NCBI GenBank assembly: GCA_910587065.1 | Contig: CAJUMA010000006.1 | Span: 46,589-110,588, forward strand | Reading direction: 5' to 3' | DNA from: an uncultured Bacilli bacterium | GTDB lineage: Bacteria > Bacillota_I > Bacilli_A > RF39 > UBA660 | DNA length: 64,000 bases | Part shown: positions 50,159-60,535 of the stretch, in pieces | How the letters are laid out: each line of letters opens with the position of its first letter | Position numbering within the stretch: the first letter of the stretch is position 1 | Notes under the pieces: generated by a model | The model's input: only the letters and a program-made list of their open reading frames with translations | Told to the model about the DNA's origin: nothing | Databases searched by the model: none | Translations under genes and position numbers: made by a program

Positions 50159-51178
50159 ATGAAAAGAAAAATAATAGGAATTATCCTTGCAATAATATTA
50201 TTCACTCCAAATTCAGTTTTTGCGGCTGCAGCATTATTAAGAATTGAAGATGTTGTAGATTCTTTTAATAAATCAAAAATGGTAAGTTCATTTGATGGAC
50301 TATTAGGAACAAAAACACAAATGAAATTAAATAAAACAAATCAGACTCTAGATGTTACAATGGGTACTGATGAAGAATTTATATCAAATTCATTAAAGTA
50401 CACAAATAGTTACATTGAATTAGATAATAGAAACTTAACTCCAACAGCAGAAAATATAGGAAAAGGTCTTCTAGAATCTGTACAAGTTTTAGGAATAATT
50501 GATGCTTTATTTAGTTTAAGCGGATATGAAAATAAAACTTTAAAAGAAGATGCAAAACCAACTGATTTTAATAAATATGGTTTAATTTTAGAAACAGAGA
50601 TATTAGAACAACACGAAGAAAATAATGGAATAACTATAGATGGATCTATTGAGTATTTAAAATATTTTAAAATATCTTTAGATAAATACCTAATAGAAAA
50701 CCTTGTTAAAGAATATGGTACAGATATTGAAGAATTTAAAAATCCTTTTCTAAACGATTTAAAACCAAAATTAAATGTTAAATCTACTTCTACTAATACA
50801 GTAACTTTAGGAATCGAATTTGAAGATGAATTATTAAGTTCTACATATCCAGTTTATGCCGATATCTATCGTGCAACTAGCATAGATGGAGAATATATCA
50901 AAATTAATTCAGAAAAGATTGATTACGCTAAAGAAGATGTAACATTTACAGACACAAACCTAGAAAGTGGAAAGACTTATTACTACAAAGCTATAATGGA
51001 TGAAGACAAAGAATTATCAAGTAACATACTAACTGTAGAAACAATAAAAGCAGTCCCTCAAACTGTTGAAAATCCAAAAACAGGATTAACTTCACCGTTC
51101 ATCTTACTTCCAATAACTCTTCTATTTGGAAATCTTTATTTTCTAATAAAAAAGAAAAACTTATTTAAGAATATTTAA
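50159..51178 (+). CDS. Sortase-anchored surface protein
   Basis: 339 residues. Signal peptide at 1-23 (KIIGIILAIILFTPNSVFA). The body has a fibronectin-type-III-like domain near 205-295 (YPVYADIYRATSIDGEYIKI, YYYKAIMD). The C-terminus has NPKTG, a hydrophobic helix and KKKNLFKNI, i.e. an LPXTG-type sorting signal variant. Function of the 25-200 region is unknown. AAAGGTAGG precedes the ATG. Confidence 0.75.
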   Translation: MKRKIIGIILAIILFTPNSVFAAAALLRIEDVVDSFNKSKMVSSFDGLLGTKTQMKLNKTNQTLDVTMGTDEEFISNSLKYTNSYIELDNRNLTPTAENIGKGLLESVQVLGIIDALFSLSGYENKTLKEDAKPTDFNKYGLILETEILEQHEENNGITIDGSIEYLKYFKISLDKYLIENLVKEYGTDIEEFKNPFLNDLKPKLNVKSTSTNTVTLGIEFEDELLSSTYPVYADIYRATSIDGEYIKINSEKIDYAKEDVTFTDTNLESGKTYYYKAIMDEDKELSSNILTVETIKAVPQTVENPKTGLTSPFILLPITLLFGNLYFLIKKKNLFKNI

Positions 51179-51379
51179 AAATATACTAAATGTATATTTT
51201 TTTTATTGCTATTCTTAATTCTTTTAAATTTTTTAACTAATTATATTTTTTATATCTTTTTCAATATTTTCATAAGGATGAAGAATTTGCTAAAGATTAT
51301 TTTTTTATATTTCATTACTCTCCCTCAATTATAAAGTAATTTAATCTTTTTTTAAGCATATTTTATAATAGGTGATAAG

Positions 51380-52390
51380 ATGAAAAGTGTTGTTATAAAT
51401 GCATCAGGTGGTGGCTCCGATATTGGAGTATCTGGAAATGGCTTGGTCGAAAAAAATATATCTTTAGAAATATCCAACATTATAAAAAATATTCTTGAAT
51501 CGAAGGGTATTGATGTCTATATGTTAAGAGATAAAGATGAAACAATATCCTATGATGATAGAATAAAAGATTTAAAAAAGAAATATCCAAACAGTAAAGA
51601 TGTTATTGTCTTATCTAATACACTAAACTCTGGCGGTGGCTCAGGAACAGAAATAATATACGCTTTAAATAACAAAGACACACTTGCTAATAAAATAAAT
51701 AAAAATCTTGAATATTTTAATAATTCCAAATATTATCAGTTAAGATTACCAAGTGATACGACAAAGGATTACTACTATTTAACTCGTAATACTCCAGGAT
51801 ATGAAACTATCATTGTAAGATATGGATATGCTGATAATGCAAAAGATGCAAATATTATAAAAAATAATATAGAAGAATTGGCGTCAAGTGTAGCCGATGC
51901 TATACTTGATTATATTGGTATTATTGGCGGGGACAATATTTATATTGTTAAATCAGGAGACACTTTATATAGTTTAGCTAAGAAATTTAATACTACTGTT
52001 GATGAAATAAAAAAACTTAATAATTTATCTAATAATAGTTTGAGTCTTAATCAAAGTTTAAAAATACCAAATGCTACTACAGAAAAAGAGCCATCTACAA
52101 GCTATGATACGTATAAAGTAGTAAAAGGAGATACTCTATATGGTATTGCTAAGAAATTTAATACTACTGTTGATGAAATAAAAAAACTTAATAACCTTGG
52201 TTCTTCTAGTTTAAGTATTAACCAGTTATTAAAAATACCAAATACTACTAGTAAAACTTATACCATAGTAAAAGGAGATACTTTGTATGGTATTGCTAAG
52301 AAATTTAATACAACCGTTGATGCGATAAAAAAACTTAACAACTTAAGTTCTAATACCTTAAGTATCGGAAAAACTATTATAATTCCTTAA
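51380..52390 (+). CDS. Amidase_3-like protein with three LysM domains; metal ligands missing
   Basis: 336 residues. Residues 1-185 follow the N-acetylmuramoyl-L-alanine amidase (Amidase_3) pattern: VVINASGGGSDIGVSGNGLV then EKN, later VIVLSNTLNSGGGSGTEIIY and ETIIVRYGYADN. But the first zinc-binding His (normally in GHGG) is Ser and the second (normally in S-x-H-x-N) is Thr/Leu, so classical catalysis is unlikely. Three LysM repeats follow (about 192-230, 250-290, 293-335), each of the YTIVKGDTLYGIAKKFNTTV type. No signal peptide is apparent. Probably a peptidoglycan-binding, possibly spore-associated, structural protein. Confidence 0.8.
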   Translation: MKSVVINASGGGSDIGVSGNGLVEKNISLEISNIIKNILESKGIDVYMLRDKDETISYDDRIKDLKKKYPNSKDVIVLSNTLNSGGGSGTEIIYALNNKDTLANKINKNLEYFNNSKYYQLRLPSDTTKDYYYLTRNTPGYETIIVRYGYADNAKDANIIKNNIEELASSVADAILDYIGIIGGDNIYIVKSGDTLYSLAKKFNTTVDEIKKLNNLSNNSLSLNQSLKIPNATTEKEPSTSYDTYKVVKGDTLYGIAKKFNTTVDEIKKLNNLGSSSLSINQLLKIPNTTSKTYTIVKGDTLYGIAKKFNTTVDAIKKLNNLSSNTLSIGKTIIIP

Positions 52391-52450
52391 AAATAATATA
52401 TATGTACCTAAAAAATAATCTATGATAAAATATAGATGAGGTTGGTACTT

Positions 52451-52885
52451 ATGAACAATGAAAAACAAAGAATAATTGATGAAAAAAGGAAAACTACTGT
52501 TGATAATCCAGAATTCAATATTGCCTGGGAAGGACAGCCTGCTGGTTTTTTAGGAACAATTCTAACAACATTACATCTAAATTTTACAAAATATCAAATA
52601 AGTAAAGATGAACTAATAATTACTAAGGGTTTCTTTAGTCGACATACGGATACAGTTGAGCTGTATCTTTTGAAAGATCCCGATATGAAAGAAACTTTAT
52701 GGCAAAGAATGTTTAATGTTGGAACAATTTCCGTTAAAGTTGACAGCCACTCCAATTCTTATCAAGCTGGTAGAATTATCGAAATAAAAAATATAAAACA
52801 GTGTAGTGAAGTAAGAAAACTACTTCGAGATTATATTGAAGCCGATGTTGTAGAAAGAGGAATTAATTATTTTGATAAAGTTTAA
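52451..52885 (+). CDS. PH-like (bPH) domain protein
   Basis: About 144 residues. QISKDELIITKGFFSRHTDT followed by VELYLLKDPDMKETLWQR and IIEIKNIKQCSEVRKLLRDY is the bacterial PH-domain (YdbT/bPH_2-like) strand pattern. The start at ATG 52451 follows GAGGTTGG. Cytoplasmic; role unknown. A terminator follows. Confidence 0.75.
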   Translation: MNNEKQRIIDEKRKTTVDNPEFNIAWEGQPAGFLGTILTTLHLNFTKYQISKDELIITKGFFSRHTDTVELYLLKDPDMKETLWQRMFNVGTISVKVDSHSNSYQAGRIIEIKNIKQCSEVRKLLRDYIEADVVERGINYFDKV

Positions 52886-52887
52886 CT

Positions 52888-52914
52888 AAGATAAACAAAG
52901 GTTTATCTTTTTTT
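52888..52914 (+). terminator. Rho-independent terminator
   Basis: AAGATAAAC and GTTTATCTT with a 4-nt loop, then a T-run. Confidence 0.8.
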
Positions 52915-52977
52915 GTTAATAAATAAGAACATTTCAACATATAGATTTATTAGTAAAAGAAAAAAGGGTGATAAAAC

Positions 52978-55500
52978 TTGAATGGCTTAACTGATGAAGA
53001 AGTAGTTGAATCAAGAAAAAAGTATGGTAGTAACAATGTCGATTTAAAAAATGAAAATAAGTTTATTAAATTATTTTTTGATGCTTTAGGTGATCCTATC
53101 ATAAAAATAATGCTTATCGCCTTAGCAATAAGATTTATTCTTATGTTCCGTGATGCTGATTGGTATGAGACTTTAGGTATGTTAATATCAATTCTTTTAT
53201 CATCACTAATCTCATCTTTAAGTGAATATGGATCAAATAAAGCTTTTGCAAGACTACAAAGTGAATATGAAAACATAATGGTAAGAGTAAAGAGAAATAA
53301 TGAACTTACAACAGTAAAATGTGATGATTTAGTTGTTGGAGATATTGTTTACTTAGAATCAGGAGAAATGACTCCTGCTGATGGTGTTATTATTGAAGGT
53401 GCTGTAGGGGTAGATGAAGCCAGCATTAATGGAGAAGCAAAAGAGGTTAGGAAAGAAAAAAATGCTAAACTATTTAAAGGTAGTGTAATCTTAAGTGATA
53501 AATGTATTATGCGAATTAAAAACGTTGGAGTAAACACTATTTATGGAAATATCGCAAAAGAATTAAATGAAAAAGTACCCGATTCACCTATGAAAATCCG
53601 CCTAAGAAAACTTGCTAAAATAGTATCTAGAATAGGATATATAGGTGCAATACTTGCATCTCTTTCCTACATTTTCAATGTTTTATTTATAAGTAATAAT
53701 TTTGATATAGCTGTTATATCAGAAATACTAAAAAATCCAATAGAAGTTTTTGATATTATTATTCATACTGTTACTTTAGCAGTAACTATAATAATTGTTT
53801 GTGTTCCAGAAGGACTGCCGATGATGCTTGCTTTAGTTTTATCTTCTAACATGAAAAGAATGCTAAAAAATAATGTCTTAGTTAGAAAACCCGTTGGTAT
53901 TGAAACTAGTGGCTCAATCAGTGTTTTATTAACTGATAAGACTGGAACTTTAACAAAGGGAAAATTAAGTGTAATAGGTATAGTTGATGCAAATGACAAT
54001 CACTATAATAATCTATCCGAAATGAACTCATTTATTCGTGAGAGATTTAGTGAGTCCTTACTATACAACAATGACTCTTATTTTGAAGGAAATAAGATAA
54101 CATCAGGTAACTCAACAGATAAAGCTATACTTTCTTTTATCGGAAAAAGAGAAAAGACTTTATCAATCACAGAGAAAACAAATTTTAATTCCACAATCAA
54201 ATATTCCTATGTAAAATTAAGTAACGGAAGTGAGTACTACAAAGGGGCAAGCGAAGTTCTACTTGATAAGTGTCGTTTCTATATAGATAAAAATGGCGAC
54301 AAAAAATACTTAACAGATAAGAAAAAAATACAAAATATAATCACTAACTATACCAAAAGAGGCATAAGAGTTATTTGTGATGTCTATAATAATGCATTAC
54401 TCGGTTTTATACTAATTCGCGATGATATAAGAAGTGAAGCAAATGATGCCATTAAAGAAATTAAGGAAGCAGGAATTGACATTATAATGATTACAGGGGA
54501 TGATGTGAATACTGCTACTAGTATTGCCCAAGAATTAAATATGCTTGATAATGATTCTCTTGTATTAACGCATGATGATTTAGAAAAAATTGATGATGAT
54601 TTTATTGTTCGAAATTATAAAAAAATTAAAGTTATCGCGAGAGCTCTCCCTAAAGACAAAAGTCGTATATCATCAGTACTTGAAAAAAGTAACATTGTTG
54701 TTGGAATGACAGGAGATGGTGTAAATGATGCACCAGCCTTAAAAAAAGCCAATGTTGGTTTTGCTATGGGATCTGGAACAGAAGTTGCCAAATATGCCGC
54801 TGATATTGTAATTCTTGATGACAATATATCCTCTATTTCTAGTGCTATACTTTATGGAAGAACTATTTTTAAATCTATCAGGAAATTTATTATATTCCAA
54901 CTCACTATGAATATCTGTGCTTTGTTCCTATCCCTTGTTGGTCCTTTTATTGGGGTTACAACACCAGTAACTGTTATGCAAATGCTTTGGATTAATATGA
55001 TTATGGATACATTTGCTGGACTAGCTTATTCTTATGAAGCTCCACTTAAAAGATATATGAAAGAAAAACCTATAAAAAAAGATGAAAATGTTTTGAATAG
55101 ATATATGTATTTAACTATAATCGTGGTAGGTTTATATTCAACTATTTTACTTGTATTGTTCCTAAAACTTAATATTTTCAAACTATTTGTACGAAGTGAA
55201 ACTAAATATTATATGACAGCTTTCTTCTCATTATTTATATTCTTAAGTATTTTTAATGCTTTCAATGCTCGTACAACCAGAATTAATATTTTATCCGGTC
55301 TTCTTAAAAATAAAGTATTCATGGTTATCATTGGAGGTATATTCTTAGCCCAAATATATCTAATTTATTTTGGGGGAAATTTATTTAGAACTTATGGTTT
55401 ATTACCTAACGAATTTATATTTATTCTTCTTCTAGGCTTAAGTGTTATTCCCTTCGATATTTTAAAAAAAATAATATTAAGACAAAACGTATTTAAATAA
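52978..55500 (+). CDS. P-type calcium-type ATPase (P2 class)
   Basis: 840 residues with a TTG start after AAGGGTGATAAAAC. Membrane helices about 45-85, 215-270 and a C-terminal cluster after residue 640. Actuator loop ASINGEAKEV (the usual TGES is NGEA). PEGLP in M4. Phosphorylation motif DKTGTLTKG near 322-330, KGAS in the nucleotide domain, TGDDVNTATSIA and MTGDGVNDAPALKKA. Pumps a cation, most likely Ca2+, out of the cell using ATP. The actuator Glu is kept, so hydrolysis of the phosphoenzyme should remain possible. Confidence 0.9.
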   Translation: MNGLTDEEVVESRKKYGSNNVDLKNENKFIKLFFDALGDPIIKIMLIALAIRFILMFRDADWYETLGMLISILLSSLISSLSEYGSNKAFARLQSEYENIMVRVKRNNELTTVKCDDLVVGDIVYLESGEMTPADGVIIEGAVGVDEASINGEAKEVRKEKNAKLFKGSVILSDKCIMRIKNVGVNTIYGNIAKELNEKVPDSPMKIRLRKLAKIVSRIGYIGAILASLSYIFNVLFISNNFDIAVISEILKNPIEVFDIIIHTVTLAVTIIIVCVPEGLPMMLALVLSSNMKRMLKNNVLVRKPVGIETSGSISVLLTDKTGTLTKGKLSVIGIVDANDNHYNNLSEMNSFIRERFSESLLYNNDSYFEGNKITSGNSTDKAILSFIGKREKTLSITEKTNFNSTIKYSYVKLSNGSEYYKGASEVLLDKCRFYIDKNGDKKYLTDKKKIQNIITNYTKRGIRVICDVYNNALLGFILIRDDIRSEANDAIKEIKEAGIDIIMITGDDVNTATSIAQELNMLDNDSLVLTHDDLEKIDDDFIVRNYKKIKVIARALPKDKSRISSVLEKSNIVVGMTGDGVNDAPALKKANVGFAMGSGTEVAKYAADIVILDDNISSISSAILYGRTIFKSIRKFIIFQLTMNICALFLSLVGPFIGVTTPVTVMQMLWINMIMDTFAGLAYSYEAPLKRYMKEKPIKKDENVLNRYMYLTIIVVGLYSTILLVLFLKLNIFKLFVRSETKYYMTAFFSLFIFLSIFNAFNARTTRINILSGLLKNKVFMVIIGGIFLAQIYLIYFGGNLFRTYGLLPNEFIFILLLGLSVIPFDILKKIILRQNVFK

Positions 55501-55504
55501 ACGA

Positions 55505-55534
55505 AAAACTCATCATATATTTTAGATGAGTTTT
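55505..55534. terminator. Bidirectional terminator
   Basis: AAAACTCATC and GATGAGTTTT arms, 10 bp with a 10-nt loop, between the convergent ATPase and enolase genes. Confidence 0.85.
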
Positions 55535-55538
55535 CTTA

Positions 55539-56786
<1,248 letters not shown>

Positions 56787-56793
56787 CTAATTT

Positions 56794-56799
56794 ATTATA
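56794..56799 (-). promoter_or_regulatory. Extended -10 of the eno promoter
   Basis: TGTTATAAT on the - strand, 20 bp before the enolase ATG. The TG extension makes a weak -35 acceptable. Confidence 0.5.
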
Positions 56800-56843
56800 A
56801 CATTTATACTGATAATTAAACATATTAAGAGTCTTTATTTACA

Positions 56844-56871
56844 GAAAAAAAGTTTGGATTGACCAAACTTA
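56844..56871 (-). terminator. Terminator after the foldase gene
   Basis: AAGTTTGG and CCAAACTT arms with a TCAAT loop, then a T-run on the - strand. Confidence 0.75.
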
Positions 56872-57843
56872 TCTTATTTGTTTTTTAGATTCTTCATATT
56901 GTTCTTTTAATTCTGTATCAAAAATATTTAAATCATTTTTCTCTCTTAGTTCTACAAATGCTTTATAGTAAAGCGACTCATCAGATTTTTGTTTACTTTT
57001 AACCAATGTTTTAGTCATTTCTTCTTCTATATCAGCAAGTTCTGGTTTTTCTTTTGCATCGACAACATATATTAACACATTTCCAAGAGTATCATCTTTA
57101 AATATATCTGACATTTTTCCCGATTTTGTTGAAGCTATTTTATCTAATATATTTTGTGTAAACGTATCAAGATCTGTATATTTAACTGATTCATAAGATT
57201 GTGATGATACATTAGTGTAATCGGCCTTAATCTCTGAAAATGATTTTTTATCTTCTAATCTTTTACGAACACCCTCTAAGTCTGTTTTATTTTCATCATC
57301 TACCGAAAAAAGATAAATTGACTTTTCTCCAAAAACACTATTCTTATAAAATTCATTCTTCTCTTTTTTAGTAACTGTACTTTCTACATATTCATCATAC
57401 CATAGATTATAATAGAATGTTCTTTCTATCTCTTTTTCAAACTCGCTTTCATCTTTATAGCCATTAGATAATAAGAACTGTTCTTTTGTCGTTCCATAAT
57501 ATTCTTCATACGATGAATAAACTGCCTTTTTTTGCTCTTCTACGTAGTCTTTTACTTCTTCTTCTTTATTTGGATAATAATCTTTTAAAAGAGCCATATC
57601 AATCATTCCAAATAAAGTCACATTCCCACTTTCAAGTTTTAACTCTTTAAATAAATCATCAGCTGTAAACTTATGATTTTTTACCTCCACTAAAACTTCT
57701 TCCCCATTTTCAAGTTTTACAATTCTTTTAGGGAAAAATAGCGTCATAACTAAGGCACCTAAAACTGCTGCAACAAATGCAGTAATTATTAATTTTTTAT
57801 TAGTACTTAAAATATTTACTAAACTACTTATTCTTTTTTTCAT
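56869..57843 (-). CDS. PrsA/SurA-like extracytoplasmic foldase
   Basis: 324 residues. An N-terminal membrane anchor (LIITAFVAAVLGALVMTLFF), then a SurA-N-like helical domain (YYGTTKEQFLLSNGYKDESE) and a parvulin-like domain that is degenerate (SIYLFSVDDENKTDLEGVRK, LGNVLIYVVDAKEK). No lipobox Cys, unlike PrsA lipoproteins, so it is anchored by the helix. Helps fold exported proteins. AGGAGGTAG leader. Confidence 0.75.
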   Translation of the reverse strand: MKKRISSLVNILSTNKKLIITAFVAAVLGALVMTLFFPKRIVKLENGEEVLVEVKNHKFTADDLFKELKLESGNVTLFGMIDMALLKDYYPNKEEEVKDYVEEQKKAVYSSYEEYYGTTKEQFLLSNGYKDESEFEKEIERTFYYNLWYDEYVESTVTKKEKNEFYKNSVFGEKSIYLFSVDDENKTDLEGVRKRLEDKKSFSEIKADYTNVSSQSYESVKYTDLDTFTQNILDKIASTKSGKMSDIFKDDTLGNVLIYVVDAKEKPELADIEEEMTKTLVKSKQKSDESLYYKAFVELREKNDLNIFDTELKEQYEESKKQIR

Positions 57844-57910
57844 ACCATCTACCTCCTAAATTAATTATAAAATAGTTTTTCTATTTTTTAAAGAGAAAAA
57901 ATTAGTTATA

Positions 57911-59953
57911 TTATGTTATCGGGCATGTAGTTTCTTCAAAATCATTTGCCTTTTCTTTGTATTCTTTTAACTTTTCATCTAAGTATTCAAAGTAATTATT
58001 TGTAATAATGCTACTGCTTAATGTAACATGTTCATCAATTAAATCATTAATTTCTTTTATTTCACCTTGGGTATATTCATCAGATGAATAATACTTTATT
58101 TTCATTTTGGAAGCATCATAAAAAGCTTTTTCATTTTTCCAAGAGCCATCGGCAAATACTGCTAACGACCTATATTCATCACTAAACATATCTGTCCCTA
58201 AATAGAGTCTTGGATCATAATTTAAATTAAATAAATTAGCTAAAGTTGGTAAGAGATTTAAATACGTTGTATAACCACTAAAAGTATAAGGATTCATTTC
58301 ACTATTGTATATGACTAAAGGTACTCTTTCAGCATTCATCTCTTTTGCCGTGTCATATTCAAGTACTTTATTTAAATTCTTTGTACTTATTCCATAAGGA
58401 TAATGGTCTCCATAAAGGACTATCACAGTATCATCAAGTATTCCTCTACTCTCTAAACCTTCAAGTAATACACCTAATCCATCATCAAGTATCTTTAGTT
58501 TAGACATATATCTTCTAACATCGCTTGGATAATTAGTATTTTTTGTTAAATCATAATATTTATCTCCTTGAATCGAATTAGTAGAATAAGGCTGATGCGA
58601 TGAAACAGTTGTAAGCCAAGTCATAAAGTTCTCACCATCACTTGTTTTCCTATCAAGAATATTTAAAAACGACTTCATAAAATCATCATCATTACTCCAA
58701 TTTCTGTATTCATTGGAATATTTAATACCTAAATCTTCTACACCAAAATATTCTCCACTCCCCATATTCTTATGAATTGTGCCTCTTGGATAATAGGCTT
58801 CTGTATAGTTATGAGCTGAAAATGTCGTATATTTTGTTTTAGTGTTATTATTAAATAAGTTAAACATACTCTCACTATAAGTATTTTCTTTGTACTTGCT
58901 AGCTGTACAAGTATTATAAATTGAATAAAGTGAAGTAAGGCCACTAAACTCATTATTCATAGTTGCACACGAATTTCTAGGTGAATAATTGTTTTCAAAA
59001 TACCAACCATTACTTAACATTTTATAAAAATTTGGATAATATTCTGGATTAATAAAAATATCATTTACTGATTCCATCATGATAACTATTAAATTCTTAC
59101 CTTCAAACATCCCAGTATACTCATTTTTATCTGTACTTCTATTATTAATCAAATACTGATTGATATAATTTAATGTCCCATCTTCTTCTTCGTTAATTAA
59201 CAAATTCCAAGCATTATCATCAAATACTCGTGAATTTATACTAACTTGTTTCTTTTCTTCACTTCTAACTACGTATTCTTCTTTCATATCTATAGGGAAT
59301 AATATAGCCTTTACATCTAATATAACAAATCCAATGGTACCATATTGATCTATTACGATTGATGGATTACTAGCAGTTAAGAATAACTCTTTATTAGATA
59401 TAGATTGAAAAGCATTTTGAAAGATGGGTGTCACAATTGTAAGATAATATACATATCCAGAAAGAACTAAAAATAATAAACAATAGAGAATAGTTACTAT
59501 TGATTTAACTGTATTAACGATTACATTTATCTTTTTATCTATAAATATGTAGTATAAAATAATTAAAACCAAAGGAATAAAAACAATTAAAAAAATTGGT
59601 TTAAAACTTAAGAAGAAATCTTTAATATATGAGGTTACCGCCCCAAATTGACTAGATGTCTTAAAACTCATGTAAACACCTAAAAAATTATGAAATCCCG
59701 CTTGCAAAAATGAGTATATGGAAAATATAGTAACAATACCTATATTTATAAATTTAGTAACGTTTCTTTTAAGCAAACTTGTTATACAACTTATTATAAT
59801 TGTAATAAAAATAAGCCCTAATAAAATTCTTAATATTGCAAAACTAACTAAAGTTGAATTTGCAATAACTCTTGATAACACTTCAATTGAAAATAAAGAA
59901 CAAAGTAAAATCAAAAAATTATAAATAATGTCTTTCTTAACTAGCTTAATCAT
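57911..59953 (-). CDS. LtaS-family phosphoglycerol transferase
   Basis: 680 residues. Five N-terminal membrane helices, then a sulfatase-type domain: NLIVIMMESVNDIFI, catalytic Thr in SCATMNNEF, HNYTEAYYPRG, TTVSSHQPY and VIVLYGDHYPYG. These are the motifs of lipoteichoic acid synthase-like enzymes, which transfer glycerol phosphate from phosphatidylglycerol at the outer face of the membrane. Confidence 0.9.
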   Translation of the reverse strand: MIKLVKKDIIYNFLILLCSLFSIEVLSRVIANSTLVSFAILRILLGLIFITIIISCITSLLKRNVTKFINIGIVTIFSIYSFLQAGFHNFLGVYMSFKTSSQFGAVTSYIKDFFLSFKPIFLIVFIPLVLIILYYIFIDKKINVIVNTVKSIVTILYCLLFLVLSGYVYYLTIVTPIFQNAFQSISNKELFLTASNPSIVIDQYGTIGFVILDVKAILFPIDMKEEYVVRSEEKKQVSINSRVFDDNAWNLLINEEEDGTLNYINQYLINNRSTDKNEYTGMFEGKNLIVIMMESVNDIFINPEYYPNFYKMLSNGWYFENNYSPRNSCATMNNEFSGLTSLYSIYNTCTASKYKENTYSESMFNLFNNNTKTKYTTFSAHNYTEAYYPRGTIHKNMGSGEYFGVEDLGIKYSNEYRNWSNDDDFMKSFLNILDRKTSDGENFMTWLTTVSSHQPYSTNSIQGDKYYDLTKNTNYPSDVRRYMSKLKILDDGLGVLLEGLESRGILDDTVIVLYGDHYPYGISTKNLNKVLEYDTAKEMNAERVPLVIYNSEMNPYTFSGYTTYLNLLPTLANLFNLNYDPRLYLGTDMFSDEYRSLAVFADGSWKNEKAFYDASKMKIKYYSSDEYTQGEIKEINDLIDEHVTLSSSIITNNYFEYLDEKLKEYKEKANDFEETTCPIT

Positions 59954-60061
59954 TTACTACACTCCTAACAGTGAATTATGATAACATATTCTAGAATATT
60001 ATAAAATAGTTTAATTGAAATTTCATGAAAATTTCATAAAAAAAGAGGGCTATACCCTATC

Positions 60062-60403
60062 TTAACCATATAAAATCATCAAAAAAATCCAAATAAAGTA
60101 TAAAACATAGAAAAACATCTTACTTATAAAACCAACAAGTGCTGCTATACCATAAGCCTTAGAAGTTTTTGTCTTTTTATCTTTATATATAACAAACAAA
60201 ACAACTCCCAAAATAGGTACTAGAAAAGATGCAATTACAAGTAAAACATTTACACTATCTTCATTTGAATTAACCACAGTCACATTTACACTATCTTCAT
60301 TTGAATTAACCACAGTCACATTTTCACTAGCTACTCTTGAGCCACAATATGGACAAAATTTACTATTACTATTTAGTTTTTTTCCACAATCACCACAATA
60401 CAT
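60062..60403 (-). CDS. Zinc-ribbon membrane protein
   Basis: 113 residues. MYCGDCGKKLNSNSKFCPYC is a CxxC...CxxC zinc ribbon. A linker then contains two copies of VNVTVVNSNEDS, followed by two membrane helices. Typical of small bacterial zinc-ribbon membrane proteins; role unknown. Confidence 0.75.
   Translation of the reverse strand: MYCGDCGKKLNSNSKFCPYCGSRVASENVTVVNSNEDSVNVTVVNSNEDSVNVLLVIASFLVPILGVVLFVIYKDKKTKTSKAYGIAALVGFISKMFFYVLYFIWIFLMILYG
60246..60317 (-). repeat. Perfect 36-bp tandem duplication
   Basis: Two identical 36-bp units (60246-60281 and 60282-60317), 12 codons each, in the linker of the zinc-ribbon protein. Being in frame, copy-number change would alter linker length only. 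Confidence 0.9.
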
Positions 60404-60535
60404 ACAATAACACCCACTTACTAACAGTATTCTATCATAAAAGAGGTTTTAAGAAAAGTTTAACTAAATAATTTAAGACTTTAAAAAAAAACAATTATTT
60501 GGTATTATAAATATATAGAATAAAGAGTGATGAAA

